Source of the DNA: Anaerolinea sp.
GTDB lineage: Bacteria > Chloroflexota > Anaerolineae > Anaerolineales > Anaerolineaceae
Assembly (NCBI GenBank): GCA_029975965.1
Contig: JARKOV010000113.1
Span: 1-61,316, forward strand
DNA length: 61,316 nucleotides
Direction: 5' to 3'
A model generated the notes under the pieces. The model was not told the origin of the DNA. It ran no database searches and saw only the letters and a list, made by a program, of their open reading frames with translations. Each line of letters starts with the position of its first letter. Position 1 is the stretch's first letter. Made by a program: the position numbers and the translations under genes. Shown here in pieces: positions 42,222-49,910 of this stretch.

Positions 42222-42253
42222 ACGCAGGGGCGGTTCGCGAACCGCCCCTGCGT
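42222..42253. repeat. Perfect 32-bp palindrome
   Basis: Two 16-base halves (from ACGCAGGGGCGGTTCG to CGAACCGCCCCTGCGT) are exact complements with no loop. It lies between the convergent small-protein and BMP permease genes, and no T run follows. A transcription terminator, a mobile palindrome or a site for a protein dimer are all possible. Confidence 0.85.
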
Positions 42254-42302
42254 CTTGGAAACGAAATTTTACGAACGCAGCTCGACCGTTCTGCACCCGT
42301 CT

Positions 42303-43244
42303 CTATAAGGCGCGGCGCTCGCGGTCGTAGTTTTGTCCCAGGAACGCGGGCACCCGGCTGCGCCGGAACGAGAAAATCATCACCACGATCGTCGCCAGGT
42401 AGGGCAGCATGAGCAGGAACTGGTACGGGATACCAGTGCCCACCACCTGGACACGATAGGCCAGCACTTCGATGGTGGCGAAGAACAGCGCGCCGTACAG
42501 GATAGTATCCGGCCGCCAACCGCCAAAGAAGGTCAATGCGATCGCCAGCCAGCCGCGCCCCTTGACCATATTCTCGGTGAAGGTGCCCGTGTACATCATC
42601 GGCAGGTAGGCCCCGGCCAGCCCAATCATCATCCCGCCCAGGATGGCTGCCCAATAACGGGTGCGGGTGACGTGAATGCCCAGGCTATCGGCCGCCTGCG
42701 GGTTCTCGCCCACCGAGCGCAGCTCCAGGCCGGCCTTGGTGCGGTAGAGGAACCAGTACAGCCCGATCGAGAGCAGCACCGAGATGTAAACGAACCAGTT
42801 CTGTTTGAAGAAGATGTCGCCGATCAGCGGGATTTTGCTCAGCAAAGGCACCGGCACGTCAGACAGCGTGGGCATCAGCGGCGGAGTCAGCGTCACGCCG
42901 ATGATCAGCTTGGGCAGCAAGGTCGAGAGGCCCACGCCGATGAAGAAGAGCGCCAGCCCAATGACGAACTGGTCCATTTTGAGATGGGTGGTGAAGTAAG
43001 CCAGCGCCAGCCCAAACAGCGCGCCGGCGGCCATCGCAGCCAGCGAGCCGATGATGAGGTTGCCCGTCAGGTAACCCACCAGGAAGCCCACCGAGGCTCC
43101 CACCAGCATAATCCCTTCCTGAGCCACGTTGAAAACGCCCGCGCGACCGCCCAGCATGGTCCCCTGCCCGGCCAGCACGAAGGGCACCAGGGTCAGGAGG
43201 ATTAACTTGGCATACGCGATAATTTGAGCGAGAATTCCTTCCAT
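42303..43244 (-). CDS. BMP-family ABC transporter permease 2 (NupQ/YufQ-like)
   Basis: A 313-residue permease of the branched-chain/simple-sugar type (BPD_transp_2) with about 8-9 hydrophobic segments. The family regions LGGRAGVFNVAQEGIMLVGASVGFLVGYLTGN and AYLPMMYTGTFTENMVKGRGWLAIALTFFGGWRPDTI are clear. The gene starts 2 nt after the stop of the partner permease with AGGAGG upstream. It forms the channel of the importer. Substrates in related systems are nucleosides or sugars. Confidence 0.92.
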   Translation of the reverse strand: MEGILAQIIAYAKLILLTLVPFVLAGQGTMLGGRAGVFNVAQEGIMLVGASVGFLVGYLTGNLIIGSLAAMAAGALFGLALAYFTTHLKMDQFVIGLALFFIGVGLSTLLPKLIIGVTLTPPLMPTLSDVPVPLLSKIPLIGDIFFKQNWFVYISVLLSIGLYWFLYRTKAGLELRSVGENPQAADSLGIHVTRTRYWAAILGGMMIGLAGAYLPMMYTGTFTENMVKGRGWLAIALTFFGGWRPDTILYGALFFATIEVLAYRVQVVGTGIPYQFLLMLPYLATIVVMIFSFRRSRVPAFLGQNYDRERRAL

Positions 43245-43246
43245 GC

Positions 43247-44275
43247 CTACCTCCTCCTCACCACGTCCGAGAGCAGCACGAACAGCAAGATCAGCGCCTC
43301 GACGATGAACACCATCTCGACCGGGATCATCAAGGTTCGCTGCATGGCGCTGGCGCCCACCTCGAGCACGGCGATGAAGAAGGCGATGAACGGCACCGCC
43401 AGGTTATTGCCCTTGGCGATCAAGCCGATGATCAGGCCGAGGATCAGGAAGTTGTGCTGCATGCCCTCGATCAGGCGGTGCTGCACCCCGGCCACTTCGA
43501 GCGCTCCCGAAAGGCCGCCCACCGCGCCGGCGATCACCAGAGAAGAGATAAACATCTTGCGGGTCTGGATGCCGAACACCCGCGCGGCGCGGGGATTGGC
43601 TCCGGTTGCCACCAGCTCGTATCCAGCCACGGTGCGGGTGGTGTAGAAGTAGATGCCGCCGGCCACCAGCAGCGCCAGGATAATCCCGGCGTTCAGGGGC
43701 GGGTTTGCCACCAGCATCGGCAGGAAACCTCCCTGCCCGATCGATACGGTCATCGGGTGACCCGCCGTCGGATCGCGCCAGGGGCTGGTGCAAACGTAGT
43801 TGACCAGGTTGAACGAGACGAAGTTCAACAGCACCGTGGTCAGGATCTCGTTGATCCCGAAGCGATAGAGCAGCCAGCCGGGAATGAGCCCCCACAGCGC
43901 CCCGGCCACAACGCCCCCCAGGATCACCAGCGGCAGCAGCACCACACCCGGCAAGTCGGCAAACAGAATGCCCACCGCCGCAGAGCCGATCGCCCCCACC
44001 AGCAACTGCCCTTCGCCGCCGATGTTGAATTTGCCGGCGGTCAGGGGGATGGTGAAAGCCAACGCTTGAAGCATCAGCGGGACAAACTTGAGCAGCGTCT
44101 GGATGAAGCCGTTCGACGTGCGGAAAGAGGTGGAAAGGATGGTGGCATACGCCTTGAGGACGTCGAAACCCATCAGGGCGATGAAAATCCCCGCCGCGAC
44201 GAACGATGCAAGCACCGCCAGCAGGTAGGGGAGGATGGCGGTAAATAAGCTGCGAAGAGATTGTAGGGTTCGCAT
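43247..44275 (-). CDS. BMP-family ABC transporter permease 1 (NupP/YufP-like)
   Basis: A 342-residue permease with about 9-10 hydrophobic segments. PLTAGKFNIGGEGQLLVGAIGSAAVGI and GINEILTTVLLNFVSFNLVNYV are family landmarks, and GATGANPRAARVFGIQTRK-type sequence (LVATGANPRAARVFGI) forms the cytoplasmic loop to the ATPase. It stands between the ATPase and the second permease gene in one operon with short gaps (9 and 2 nt). Confidence 0.92.
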   Translation of the reverse strand: MRTLQSLRSLFTAILPYLLAVLASFVAAGIFIALMGFDVLKAYATILSTSFRTSNGFIQTLLKFVPLMLQALAFTIPLTAGKFNIGGEGQLLVGAIGSAAVGILFADLPGVVLLPLVILGGVVAGALWGLIPGWLLYRFGINEILTTVLLNFVSFNLVNYVCTSPWRDPTAGHPMTVSIGQGGFLPMLVANPPLNAGIILALLVAGGIYFYTTRTVAGYELVATGANPRAARVFGIQTRKMFISSLVIAGAVGGLSGALEVAGVQHRLIEGMQHNFLILGLIIGLIAKGNNLAVPFIAFFIAVLEVGASAMQRTLMIPVEMVFIVEALILLFVLLSDVVRRR

Positions 44276-44284
44276 GGTCGATCC

Positions 44285-45853
44285 TTACCCTTCCGCCCTG
44301 ACGCCGCTCATCATCCGGCCGATGGTGTACTTTTCAAATTGCTCGCGGGGGAGGATCCCCAGCATCTCGCCTTTGTACATCACGCCGATCCGGTCGCACA
44401 GCAACAGCAGCTCGTCCAGGTCTTCTGAGATCAACAGGGTAGCGCCCGATTGGTTCTTGCGCTCGAGCAGCTTGTTGTAGACGAAATCCATCGAGGGAAT
44501 GTCCAGGCCGCGGGTGGGGTTGTGCGCCACCAGCAAGCTCGACTCGCGCGAGAAAGCCCGCGCGATCATCACGCGTTGGATGTTCCCTCCCGACAGGTTG
44601 CCCCCCACCTCCAGCGGTCCGGAGGTCTTGATGTTGTAATGGCCGATCATCTCGCTCGCTCGGTCGTAGACGGTGCGCCAATCGATCAACCAGCCGTTGC
44701 TGTAAGGCCTGGATCGGTGCGAGCCGAGGATCAGGTTCTGCGCCACGTTGGCCTTGGGCAAGAATCCGTCGTGCAGGCGGTCCTCAGGGATGTAAGCAAC
44801 CTTCGAGCCGATCAGGCGAGCGGTGACCCGCTCGTTGACCGGCTCACCCTCCACCGTCAGGCGGCCCGCCGTGAGCGGCTGAAGCCCCAGCACGGCCTCC
44901 GCCAGCTCTTGCTGACCGTTGCCCGCCACGCCGGCCACGCCGAAGATCTCGCCCTTCGAAACGGTGAAGCTGACGTCCTTCAGCCGAGGGACACCGCCGG
45001 GTGGCTGCAGGGTGGCCGCTTCGGCGCGCAAAACCGCCTCGCCAATCTGGGTGGCGCCCGGCTCTACCTTTCGTTCCTGGGTGAAGATCACGCTCTTGCT
45101 CAGGTCCATCTCTTCACCCACCATCCCGCGCACAAAGGCTTCTTCCGAGGCTTCGCCGCGCTTGAGCGTGACGACGTTCTTCCCGCTGCGCAACACGGTG
45201 ATCCGGTCGCACACGCTGAGCACTTCGCGCAGCTTGTGGGTGATGAAGACGATGCTCAGGCCCTCCTGGACCATCACCCGCAGCGATTGGAACAGAGCAT
45301 CCACCTCCTGGGGCGTCAGGTTGGTCGTTGGCTCGTCGAGGATCAGGATGCGCACGCCGCGGTACAGGGCCTTGAGGATCTCCACCTTCTGTCGGACGCC
45401 CATCGGCAGATCTTCGATTGCGGCGTTTAAATCCATCTGTAGGCCGAAGCGCTGCTGCAGTTCCTGAATTTTCGTTATCGCATCGGTGTAATTGATCGAG
45501 AAATTGTTCTTGACCGGCATCCCAAGCAGGATATTTTCCAGCACGCTGAAGTTGTTGACCTGCAGGAAATGCTGGTGGACCATGGAGATATGGTTCTGGA
45601 TGGCGTCTTTGGGGGCGTTGATGGTCACTTTTTGGTTTTCCAGCCTGATTTCACCCGCGTCCATCCGGTAAAGCCCGAAAAGGATGTTCATCAGGGTGGT
45701 TTTTCCGGCCCCATTCCCGCCCAACAGGCCGTGAATCTCTCCGCCGTTCAGTTCAAAATGGACGCCCTGCAAGGCGGGAATGCCCCCGAAGGCTTTATCG
45801 ATCGACTGCATGCTTAGAATGGTCGTGTCATCCATGGATATCGCAAATTCCAC
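44285..45853 (-). CDS. BMP-family ABC transporter ATPase (NupO/YufO-like, two cassettes)
   Basis: A 522-residue (or 516 from the ATG at 45835) twin ATPase. The first cassette is intact: GGNGAGKTT (Walker A), LPMGVRQKVEILKAL (signature, QKVEI form), ILILDEPT (Walker B). The second cassette has a degenerate Walker A (GVAGNGQQEL), LSGGNIQRVMIAR signature and a weak Walker B (LVAHNPTRGLD), typical of the simple-sugar/nucleoside class. The upstream start is a GTG at 45853. It follows a hairpin in the leader after the binding-protein gene, so its level can differ from the binding protein. It powers the permease pair. Confidence 0.92.
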   Translation of the reverse strand: MEFAISMDDTTILSMQSIDKAFGGIPALQGVHFELNGGEIHGLLGGNGAGKTTLMNILFGLYRMDAGEIRLENQKVTINAPKDAIQNHISMVHQHFLQVNNFSVLENILLGMPVKNNFSINYTDAITKIQELQQRFGLQMDLNAAIEDLPMGVRQKVEILKALYRGVRILILDEPTTNLTPQEVDALFQSLRVMVQEGLSIVFITHKLREVLSVCDRITVLRSGKNVVTLKRGEASEEAFVRGMVGEEMDLSKSVIFTQERKVEPGATQIGEAVLRAEAATLQPPGGVPRLKDVSFTVSKGEIFGVAGVAGNGQQELAEAVLGLQPLTAGRLTVEGEPVNERVTARLIGSKVAYIPEDRLHDGFLPKANVAQNLILGSHRSRPYSNGWLIDWRTVYDRASEMIGHYNIKTSGPLEVGGNLSGGNIQRVMIARAFSRESSLLVAHNPTRGLDIPSMDFVYNKLLERKNQSGATLLISEDLDELLLLCDRIGVMYKGEMLGILPREQFEKYTIGRMMSGVRAEG

Positions 45854-45860
45854 CTAAAAT

Positions 45861-45904
45861 CCTTGCGAAGGTTTCCATCGCAAGCGCGGGAAACCTTCGC
45901 AAGG
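45861..45904. repeat. 16-bp stem hairpin between binding-protein and ATPase genes
   Basis: CCTTGCGAAGGTTTCC pairs exactly with its complement after a 12-nt loop. It lies in the 78-bp gap between the lipoprotein stop (45932) and the ATPase start. No T run follows, so an mRNA stability or partial-termination element is more likely than a full terminator. Confidence 0.82.
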
Positions 45905-45931
45905 CAATATGACCGGCGAGAAAGGCCTGGC

Positions 45932-46939
45932 CTATTTGATCTCGCTGCTGTCGCGCACGACCTCGATCTTGCCAGCCACGAGGTCATCGATCACGGTCTT
46001 CATCTCGGTTTCCACCGCCGGATCGACGTTGCGCAGCGGTGTTTGCAGGGAAACGCCGGTGTCAAAGCCGAGCGGATAATAGCCGCCTTTTTCGCCGGCC
46101 TGGATCTTGCCGACAATGTCTTTCATCGGTTTGACAAAGTCGTACAACAGCGAAGAGACGCTGTTGTCCGGCGCGATGCTCGATTTATCGGTGTACTTGG
46201 CGGTGACCAGGATCTTCGTGCCGGTGGACGCCTTGGCGGCCTCGAACACACCCAGCATGCCGTTGTTCAGCGAGCCGACCAGCACGTCGTAACCCTCGGC
46301 GATCATCGTGTCGGCCACCTGGCGCGACTTAGCCGGGTCGTTGAAATCACCCGCCCACACGGCCTTCAACTCGACATTCTTGCCCGAATCGGCGATGGCC
46401 TGCTGCATGGCGTGGACTTCTGAGTAGGAGAAGGGCAGGGTCAAGCCGCCGATGTAACCGATCTTGCCGGTCTGGGTGATCCGCGCGGCCAGCGCGCCAA
46501 TGCCATAGAAGCCAATGTGGAAGTTGCGGTCGATGAACCACACGTTCGCCGGCAGATTCTCGGGCTTGCCATCCCCTTCTGCGATGAAGATCACGTCGGG
46601 GAACTGACCCGCCAGCTCGAGGGTCTGGGTGACGAACTGGCTGCCGTGGGTCCAGATAATATTGGAGCCCTGGTCGATGTACTCGCGCATGACGCGGTCG
46701 ATGTCGGGGACGGCGACCGACTCAGAGTAGACCATCTCCACACCCAGGTCTTTTTCAGCGGCCTGCGCGCCGAGATAGCCCAGCGTGTTGTAATCGGAAT
46801 CGCTGATCACGCCGGGGAAAATGGCGGCGAGCTTATACTTTTTCGCTTCTGCGGTCGGCGTGGCAGCCGGGGCGCAGGCAGCCAGCACAAGCACTGCCAC
46901 CAACAGAATCGCGAATATTGGGTACAACTTCTTTTGCAT
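45932..46939 (-). CDS. BMP-family substrate-binding lipoprotein
   Basis: A 335-residue lipoprotein of the Bmp/Med/PnrA family. The signal and lipobox (LVLAAC) are followed by PAATPTAEAKKYKLAAIFPGVISDSDYNTLGYLGA. Binding-site landmarks are SQFVTQTLELAGQFPDVIFI, DRNFHIGFYGIGALAARITQTGKIGYIGG, and the C-terminal YYPLGFDTGVSL. PnrA-type proteins bind purine nucleosides; sugar binders also exist. The ATG at 46939 has GGAGG upstream. It is the first gene of a four-gene operon with a near-consensus promoter. Confidence 0.94.
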   Translation of the reverse strand: MQKKLYPIFAILLVAVLVLAACAPAATPTAEAKKYKLAAIFPGVISDSDYNTLGYLGAQAAEKDLGVEMVYSESVAVPDIDRVMREYIDQGSNIIWTHGSQFVTQTLELAGQFPDVIFIAEGDGKPENLPANVWFIDRNFHIGFYGIGALAARITQTGKIGYIGGLTLPFSYSEVHAMQQAIADSGKNVELKAVWAGDFNDPAKSRQVADTMIAEGYDVLVGSLNNGMLGVFEAAKASTGTKILVTAKYTDKSSIAPDNSVSSLLYDFVKPMKDIVGKIQAGEKGGYYPLGFDTGVSLQTPLRNVDPAVETEMKTVIDDLVAGKIEVVRDSSEIK

Positions 46940-47013
46940 CTTCTTCCTCCAGTATGGTTTTTTCGAGCTATTTTGGGAATTGGGCGTCAAAGGAACGACA
47001 GTTCACATCATGT

Positions 47014-47041
47014 ATGATAACGAATTGGTTAGCCTTGTCAA
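47014..47041 (-). promoter_or_regulatory. Promoter of the BMP transporter operon
   Basis: TTGACA (47041-47036), 16-bp spacer, TATCAT (47019-47014), reading leftward. Transcription begins near 47007, about 68 nt before the lipoprotein start. This is one of the best sigma-70 promoters in the window. Confidence 0.82.
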
Positions 47042-47153
47042 TATTCATGGTTCGCAAAGTGACATTCAGCGTGAAATCAGGTGAACAGGCTGCCGATTGT
47101 CATACAACACCGGCAGGCAACAGATGAACTTCGAGCAAAGCCTTCCAACAGCT

Positions 47154-47672
47154 CTATGGATACGACTCCCAATGCACGCGGTCTTCGCGGTACTGCGTGC
47201 GGGGAGGCTTCTGCTCGTCTGGGTAGCCTACCAGCACCACGCCAAGCGGGATGACGCCTTCCGGCAGCCCCAAGACTCGTTGCACCACCTTTACCCGCGC
47301 CGCCACCGGGTAGACCCCCGTCCAGACCGTGCCCAGCCCCAGGCCTGCCGCCGCGATCAATATGTTTTCCAGCGCCGCGGAGCAATCCTGCACCCAGTAG
47401 CTGCCGGTCGGCTCGTTTTGCGCCCACTCCGGCACGCCGCACACGACGATCGCGGCCGGAGCGTTGTACTTGGCGTAGGGCAGCCCGGCCTGCAGCACCG
47501 ACATGCGCTCCGGCTGGGTCACCACCACAAACTCCCAGGGTTGCTTATTGACCGCCGACGGAGCCGCCATGGCCGCGCGCAACAGGTCGACCAGCAATTC
47601 GCGCTCCACCGGCCGGTTTTGATACTGCCGGATACTGCGCCTGGAGAAGATGAGGTCCAACACGTTTTCCAT
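47154..47672 (-). CDS. Nitroreductase-family FMN oxidoreductase
   Basis: A 172-residue flavoprotein of the small nitroreductase class. FMN-binding features are IFSRRSIRQYQNRPVE, APSAVNKQPWEFVVVT, and VQDCSAALENILIAAAGLGLGTVWTGVYP. It catalyses NAD(P)H-dependent reduction of nitro, quinone or flavin compounds; the natural substrate is not evident. GGGAG precedes the ATG. A HAD hydrolase gene lies just upstream in the same direction (20-bp gap). Confidence 0.92.
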   Translation of the reverse strand: MENVLDLIFSRRSIRQYQNRPVERELLVDLLRAAMAAPSAVNKQPWEFVVVTQPERMSVLQAGLPYAKYNAPAAIVVCGVPEWAQNEPTGSYWVQDCSAALENILIAAAGLGLGTVWTGVYPVAARVKVVQRVLGLPEGVIPLGVVLVGYPDEQKPPRTQYREDRVHWESYP

Positions 47673-47692
47673 GGTGACACTCCCTGATTTGA

Positions 47693-48385
47693 TTAGATTG
47701 CTCCGTCCAATATGGTCGTCAATTCTTCCAGCCGGCGGATTTCGTAGCGAGCCGGAAAGCGCGGGTCGGGCGGTAGCCCGTTTGGGTTGAACCAGCAGGC
47801 GTCCAGGCCGTAGCGGCAGGCCCCCTGGATGTCGGAGGTCAGCCCATCACCGATGACCAGCACCTGCGGCTTGGGCGGTTGGCCGATGCGCTCAAAGAGC
47901 ATGTCGAAGTAAGCTTCCTCGGGCTTCGCGGCGCCCATTTCTTCCGAGATGGCCACGACATCGAACAGGCCGTCGATCCCGGCCAGCGCCAGGCGCGGGC
48001 GCTGCACATCCTTCAGGCCGTTGGTGATCAAGGCCAGGTGGTAATCGGGCCGCAGCCGGCGCAGCAGCGCTTCCGCGCCGGGCATGAGGTCCGAGCCGAG
48101 TGCCAGGTTGGGCAGGTAGCGGCGTCCAAATTCGCCGGCGTCGGCAGAAATACCGCCGGCTGCGAACAGGCGCTCAAAGCGCTCCACGCGCAGTTTCTCC
48201 GCGGTGATCTGCCCGGCTTCGAAAGCCACCCAGACCTCTGCGTTGAAGCGGCGGTACAATGCGCCGTACTCCAGTTTGAACGGGATGCCCATCTCAGCAA
48301 AGGTGGCGCTCAGCGCCTTCTCTTCCGCTTTATCGTAATCAAAAAGCGTCCCGTCTGCGTCAAAAAGCAACCAGGTGTAGGTCAT
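47693..48385 (-). CDS. HAD-superfamily phosphatase (YjjG/YfnB-type)
   Basis: A 230-residue HAD hydrolase with motif I LLFDADGTLFDYDKAE, motif II ALITNGL, motif III Lys and motif IV VLVIGDGLTSDIQGA, and a four-helix cap between residues 20 and 95. YjjG relatives act as nucleoside-5'-phosphatases with a housecleaning role. There is no good ribosome site. It follows the DUF6062 gene by 21 bp and precedes the nitroreductase gene by 20 bp, so a three-gene transcript is likely. Confidence 0.92.
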   Translation of the reverse strand: MTYTWLLFDADGTLFDYDKAEEKALSATFAEMGIPFKLEYGALYRRFNAEVWVAFEAGQITAEKLRVERFERLFAAGGISADAGEFGRRYLPNLALGSDLMPGAEALLRRLRPDYHLALITNGLKDVQRPRLALAGIDGLFDVVAISEEMGAAKPEEAYFDMLFERIGQPPKPQVLVIGDGLTSDIQGACRYGLDACWFNPNGLPPDPRFPARYEIRRLEELTTILDGAI

Positions 48386-48406
48386 CGGTTTACGCTGGCG
48401 TGGCTC

Positions 48407-49168
48407 CTATTCCTCGATTTGAAAATTGAACCGCTCTCCCGGCAGCCCGGTGAAAAAGGTCAGCGTTTTTCGCCAGGCGGTCGCCTCGTCTGGCGAGATG
48501 GTTTCGTCGCGGTACTGCCAGTGGTTCTTACGGATGTACTCGAGCATGTCGGCGCTCTGCCGCTCCAGCCTGGCGCGGGCGTCCTCGATCAACCAGGCGC
48601 CCGCCCGAGGATACCGCGCCCCCGCCTCTGCCAGTCCGGTGCGCAGGTGGTTGAAGCAAATGCCGTCGGACAGGCGATAAATTTCAACCAACCCGCTGTT
48701 ATCCTGCTCGAGGACCTCAAACAGGGTGGTCAGGTAATTGGATTCCGACTCCGAAACCCCTTTACAGCCGGGGCATTCTCCCCGCGCAGGCAGCACGCGG
48801 TCCTGGTCGCGTGCAGGCTGCCAGCCTACCCAACGTTTGACCTGCGCGAGCACGCCGCCCGGCAAGCCGTAGGGCCGCCGCAGGCGGCCCAGGTCGCGAG
48901 AGACCAGGCGGCCAAGGTGCTCGTAGATGATGTTCACGCCCAACACCGGTCCGCTGGATGCCATCTCGATCGCCACCAGCAGGCGGGTGTGCTCCGGGCA
49001 AAACCCGTAGGCGTCGATAATCGGCTGGCGGCTGACCGGATCGTTGACATGCTCCCACAGGAACGCGTCGATTGCCCGCCGGGCCGCCTCACGGCCCAAG
49101 CGGCACACGGCGCAGCCCGGTTCGCCCAGTGCCCCTTCTAATTTTGCTACCGTCAGGGTAAATGCCAT
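48407..49168 (-). CDS. DUF6062-like Cys-rich protein
   Basis: A 253-residue cytoplasmic protein of unknown function, resembling DUF6062 by its spaced cysteine/histidine clusters: GEPGCAVCRLG, AYGFCPEHTRLL, GECPGCKGV, DGICFNHLRTG. These probably make two treble-clef or zinc-binding sites. The rest is helical. A -10 TATCAT ends 6 nt before this ATG, so it is probably leaderless and sets the start at 49168 rather than at the earlier in-frame ATG. It leads the group with HAD and nitroreductase genes. Confidence 0.82.
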   Translation of the reverse strand: MAFTLTVAKLEGALGEPGCAVCRLGREAARRAIDAFLWEHVNDPVSRQPIIDAYGFCPEHTRLLVAIEMASSGPVLGVNIIYEHLGRLVSRDLGRLRRPYGLPGGVLAQVKRWVGWQPARDQDRVLPARGECPGCKGVSESESNYLTTLFEVLEQDNSGLVEIYRLSDGICFNHLRTGLAEAGARYPRAGAWLIEDARARLERQSADMLEYIRKNHWQYRDETISPDEATAWRKTLTFFTGLPGERFNFQIEE

Positions 49169-49174
49169 GCGGAA

Positions 49175-49180
49175 ATGATA
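49175..49180 (-). promoter_or_regulatory. -10 box of the leaderless DUF6062 gene
   Basis: TATCAT reading leftward, with 6 nt between it and the ATG at 49168. No ribosome binding site intervenes. Confidence 0.6.
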
Positions 49181-49200
49181 GCACATTCCGCATAAAGGGC

Positions 49201-49755
49201 TTATTTTTCGAAGACGGCACCTTTACGCCAGGGCGTACCGAGGGCAGGCAGCAACCAGCGGTCGAGTCCAAACCAGCCGGCGTTCTTCCAGGCCAGGATG
49301 AGGAAGATGGACAGGGTGAACAGCACCGGGTTGATGCTGGCGGTGCCCGCCATCATGAAATTCCAGTTCATGAAGCCGCCCAGAAATGCCGCGATGCCGA
49401 CAAATGCGCCCAGGATCAACGCGACGCCGATGATGATTTCACCGGCGACGACCAGCTTGGCAAACCAGTTGTAGTGACCGCCGTCCAGCAGTGACTGGAT
49501 GAAGACGCGGTACCAGTCAAACGCGATCGGAGGCCGCGCCGGCGGCTCGGGGATGCGCACCGCGTTCTGCCAGAACCCCCTGAGCGCCTCCCCCGTCTGC
49601 ACCCAGGCAGGATTGCCGATTTTTCCCCAGCCGGAGCTGAGCCAGTTGTACCCCACATAGACGCGCACCACCAGCCACAGCCAGCCCCAGGCCGGTTTCC
49701 CGAACAGATTCTGGACGAAAGGGGGATCGGTAAATTGCATGGTTTTATCGGACAT
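49201..49755 (-). CDS. DoxX-family membrane protein
   Basis: A 184-residue protein with four membrane helices typical of DoxX/DoxD: WGWLWLVVRVYVGYNWLSSGWGKIGNPAW, WFAKLVVAGEIIIGVALILGAFVGIAAFLGGFMNWNFMM, and PVLFTLSIFLILAWKNAGWFGLDRWLLP. Related proteins belong to thiosulfate:quinone oxidoreductase or to redox-stress complexes. AGAGGTGAATA precedes the ATG. It is likely a single gene. Confidence 0.9.
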   Translation of the reverse strand: MSDKTMQFTDPPFVQNLFGKPAWGWLWLVVRVYVGYNWLSSGWGKIGNPAWVQTGEALRGFWQNAVRIPEPPARPPIAFDWYRVFIQSLLDGGHYNWFAKLVVAGEIIIGVALILGAFVGIAAFLGGFMNWNFMMAGTASINPVLFTLSIFLILAWKNAGWFGLDRWLLPALGTPWRKGAVFEK

Positions 49756-49808
49756 TATTCACCTCTAATATCCTATTATAACCCGCCAGGTTAACCTCAC
49801 CTGAATCA

Positions 49809-49844
49809 AAGGGGCTGCCCAATATCCCGGCTGGGCAGCCCCTT
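49809..49844 (-). terminator. Terminator of the sigma/FecR operon
   Basis: A perfect 13-bp stem AAGGGGCTGCCCA/TGGGCAGCCCCTT with a 10-nt loop, about 70 bp after the FecR-protein stop (49911). T-rich bases follow on the minus strand (CTTTGATT). Confidence 0.75.
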
Positions 49845-49910
49845 GCTTTCTAGGTTCTTCGATGTGGGCGCTAGTATGGTGAACCTACCAACCCTTCGCC
49901 CCGGTAAAAC

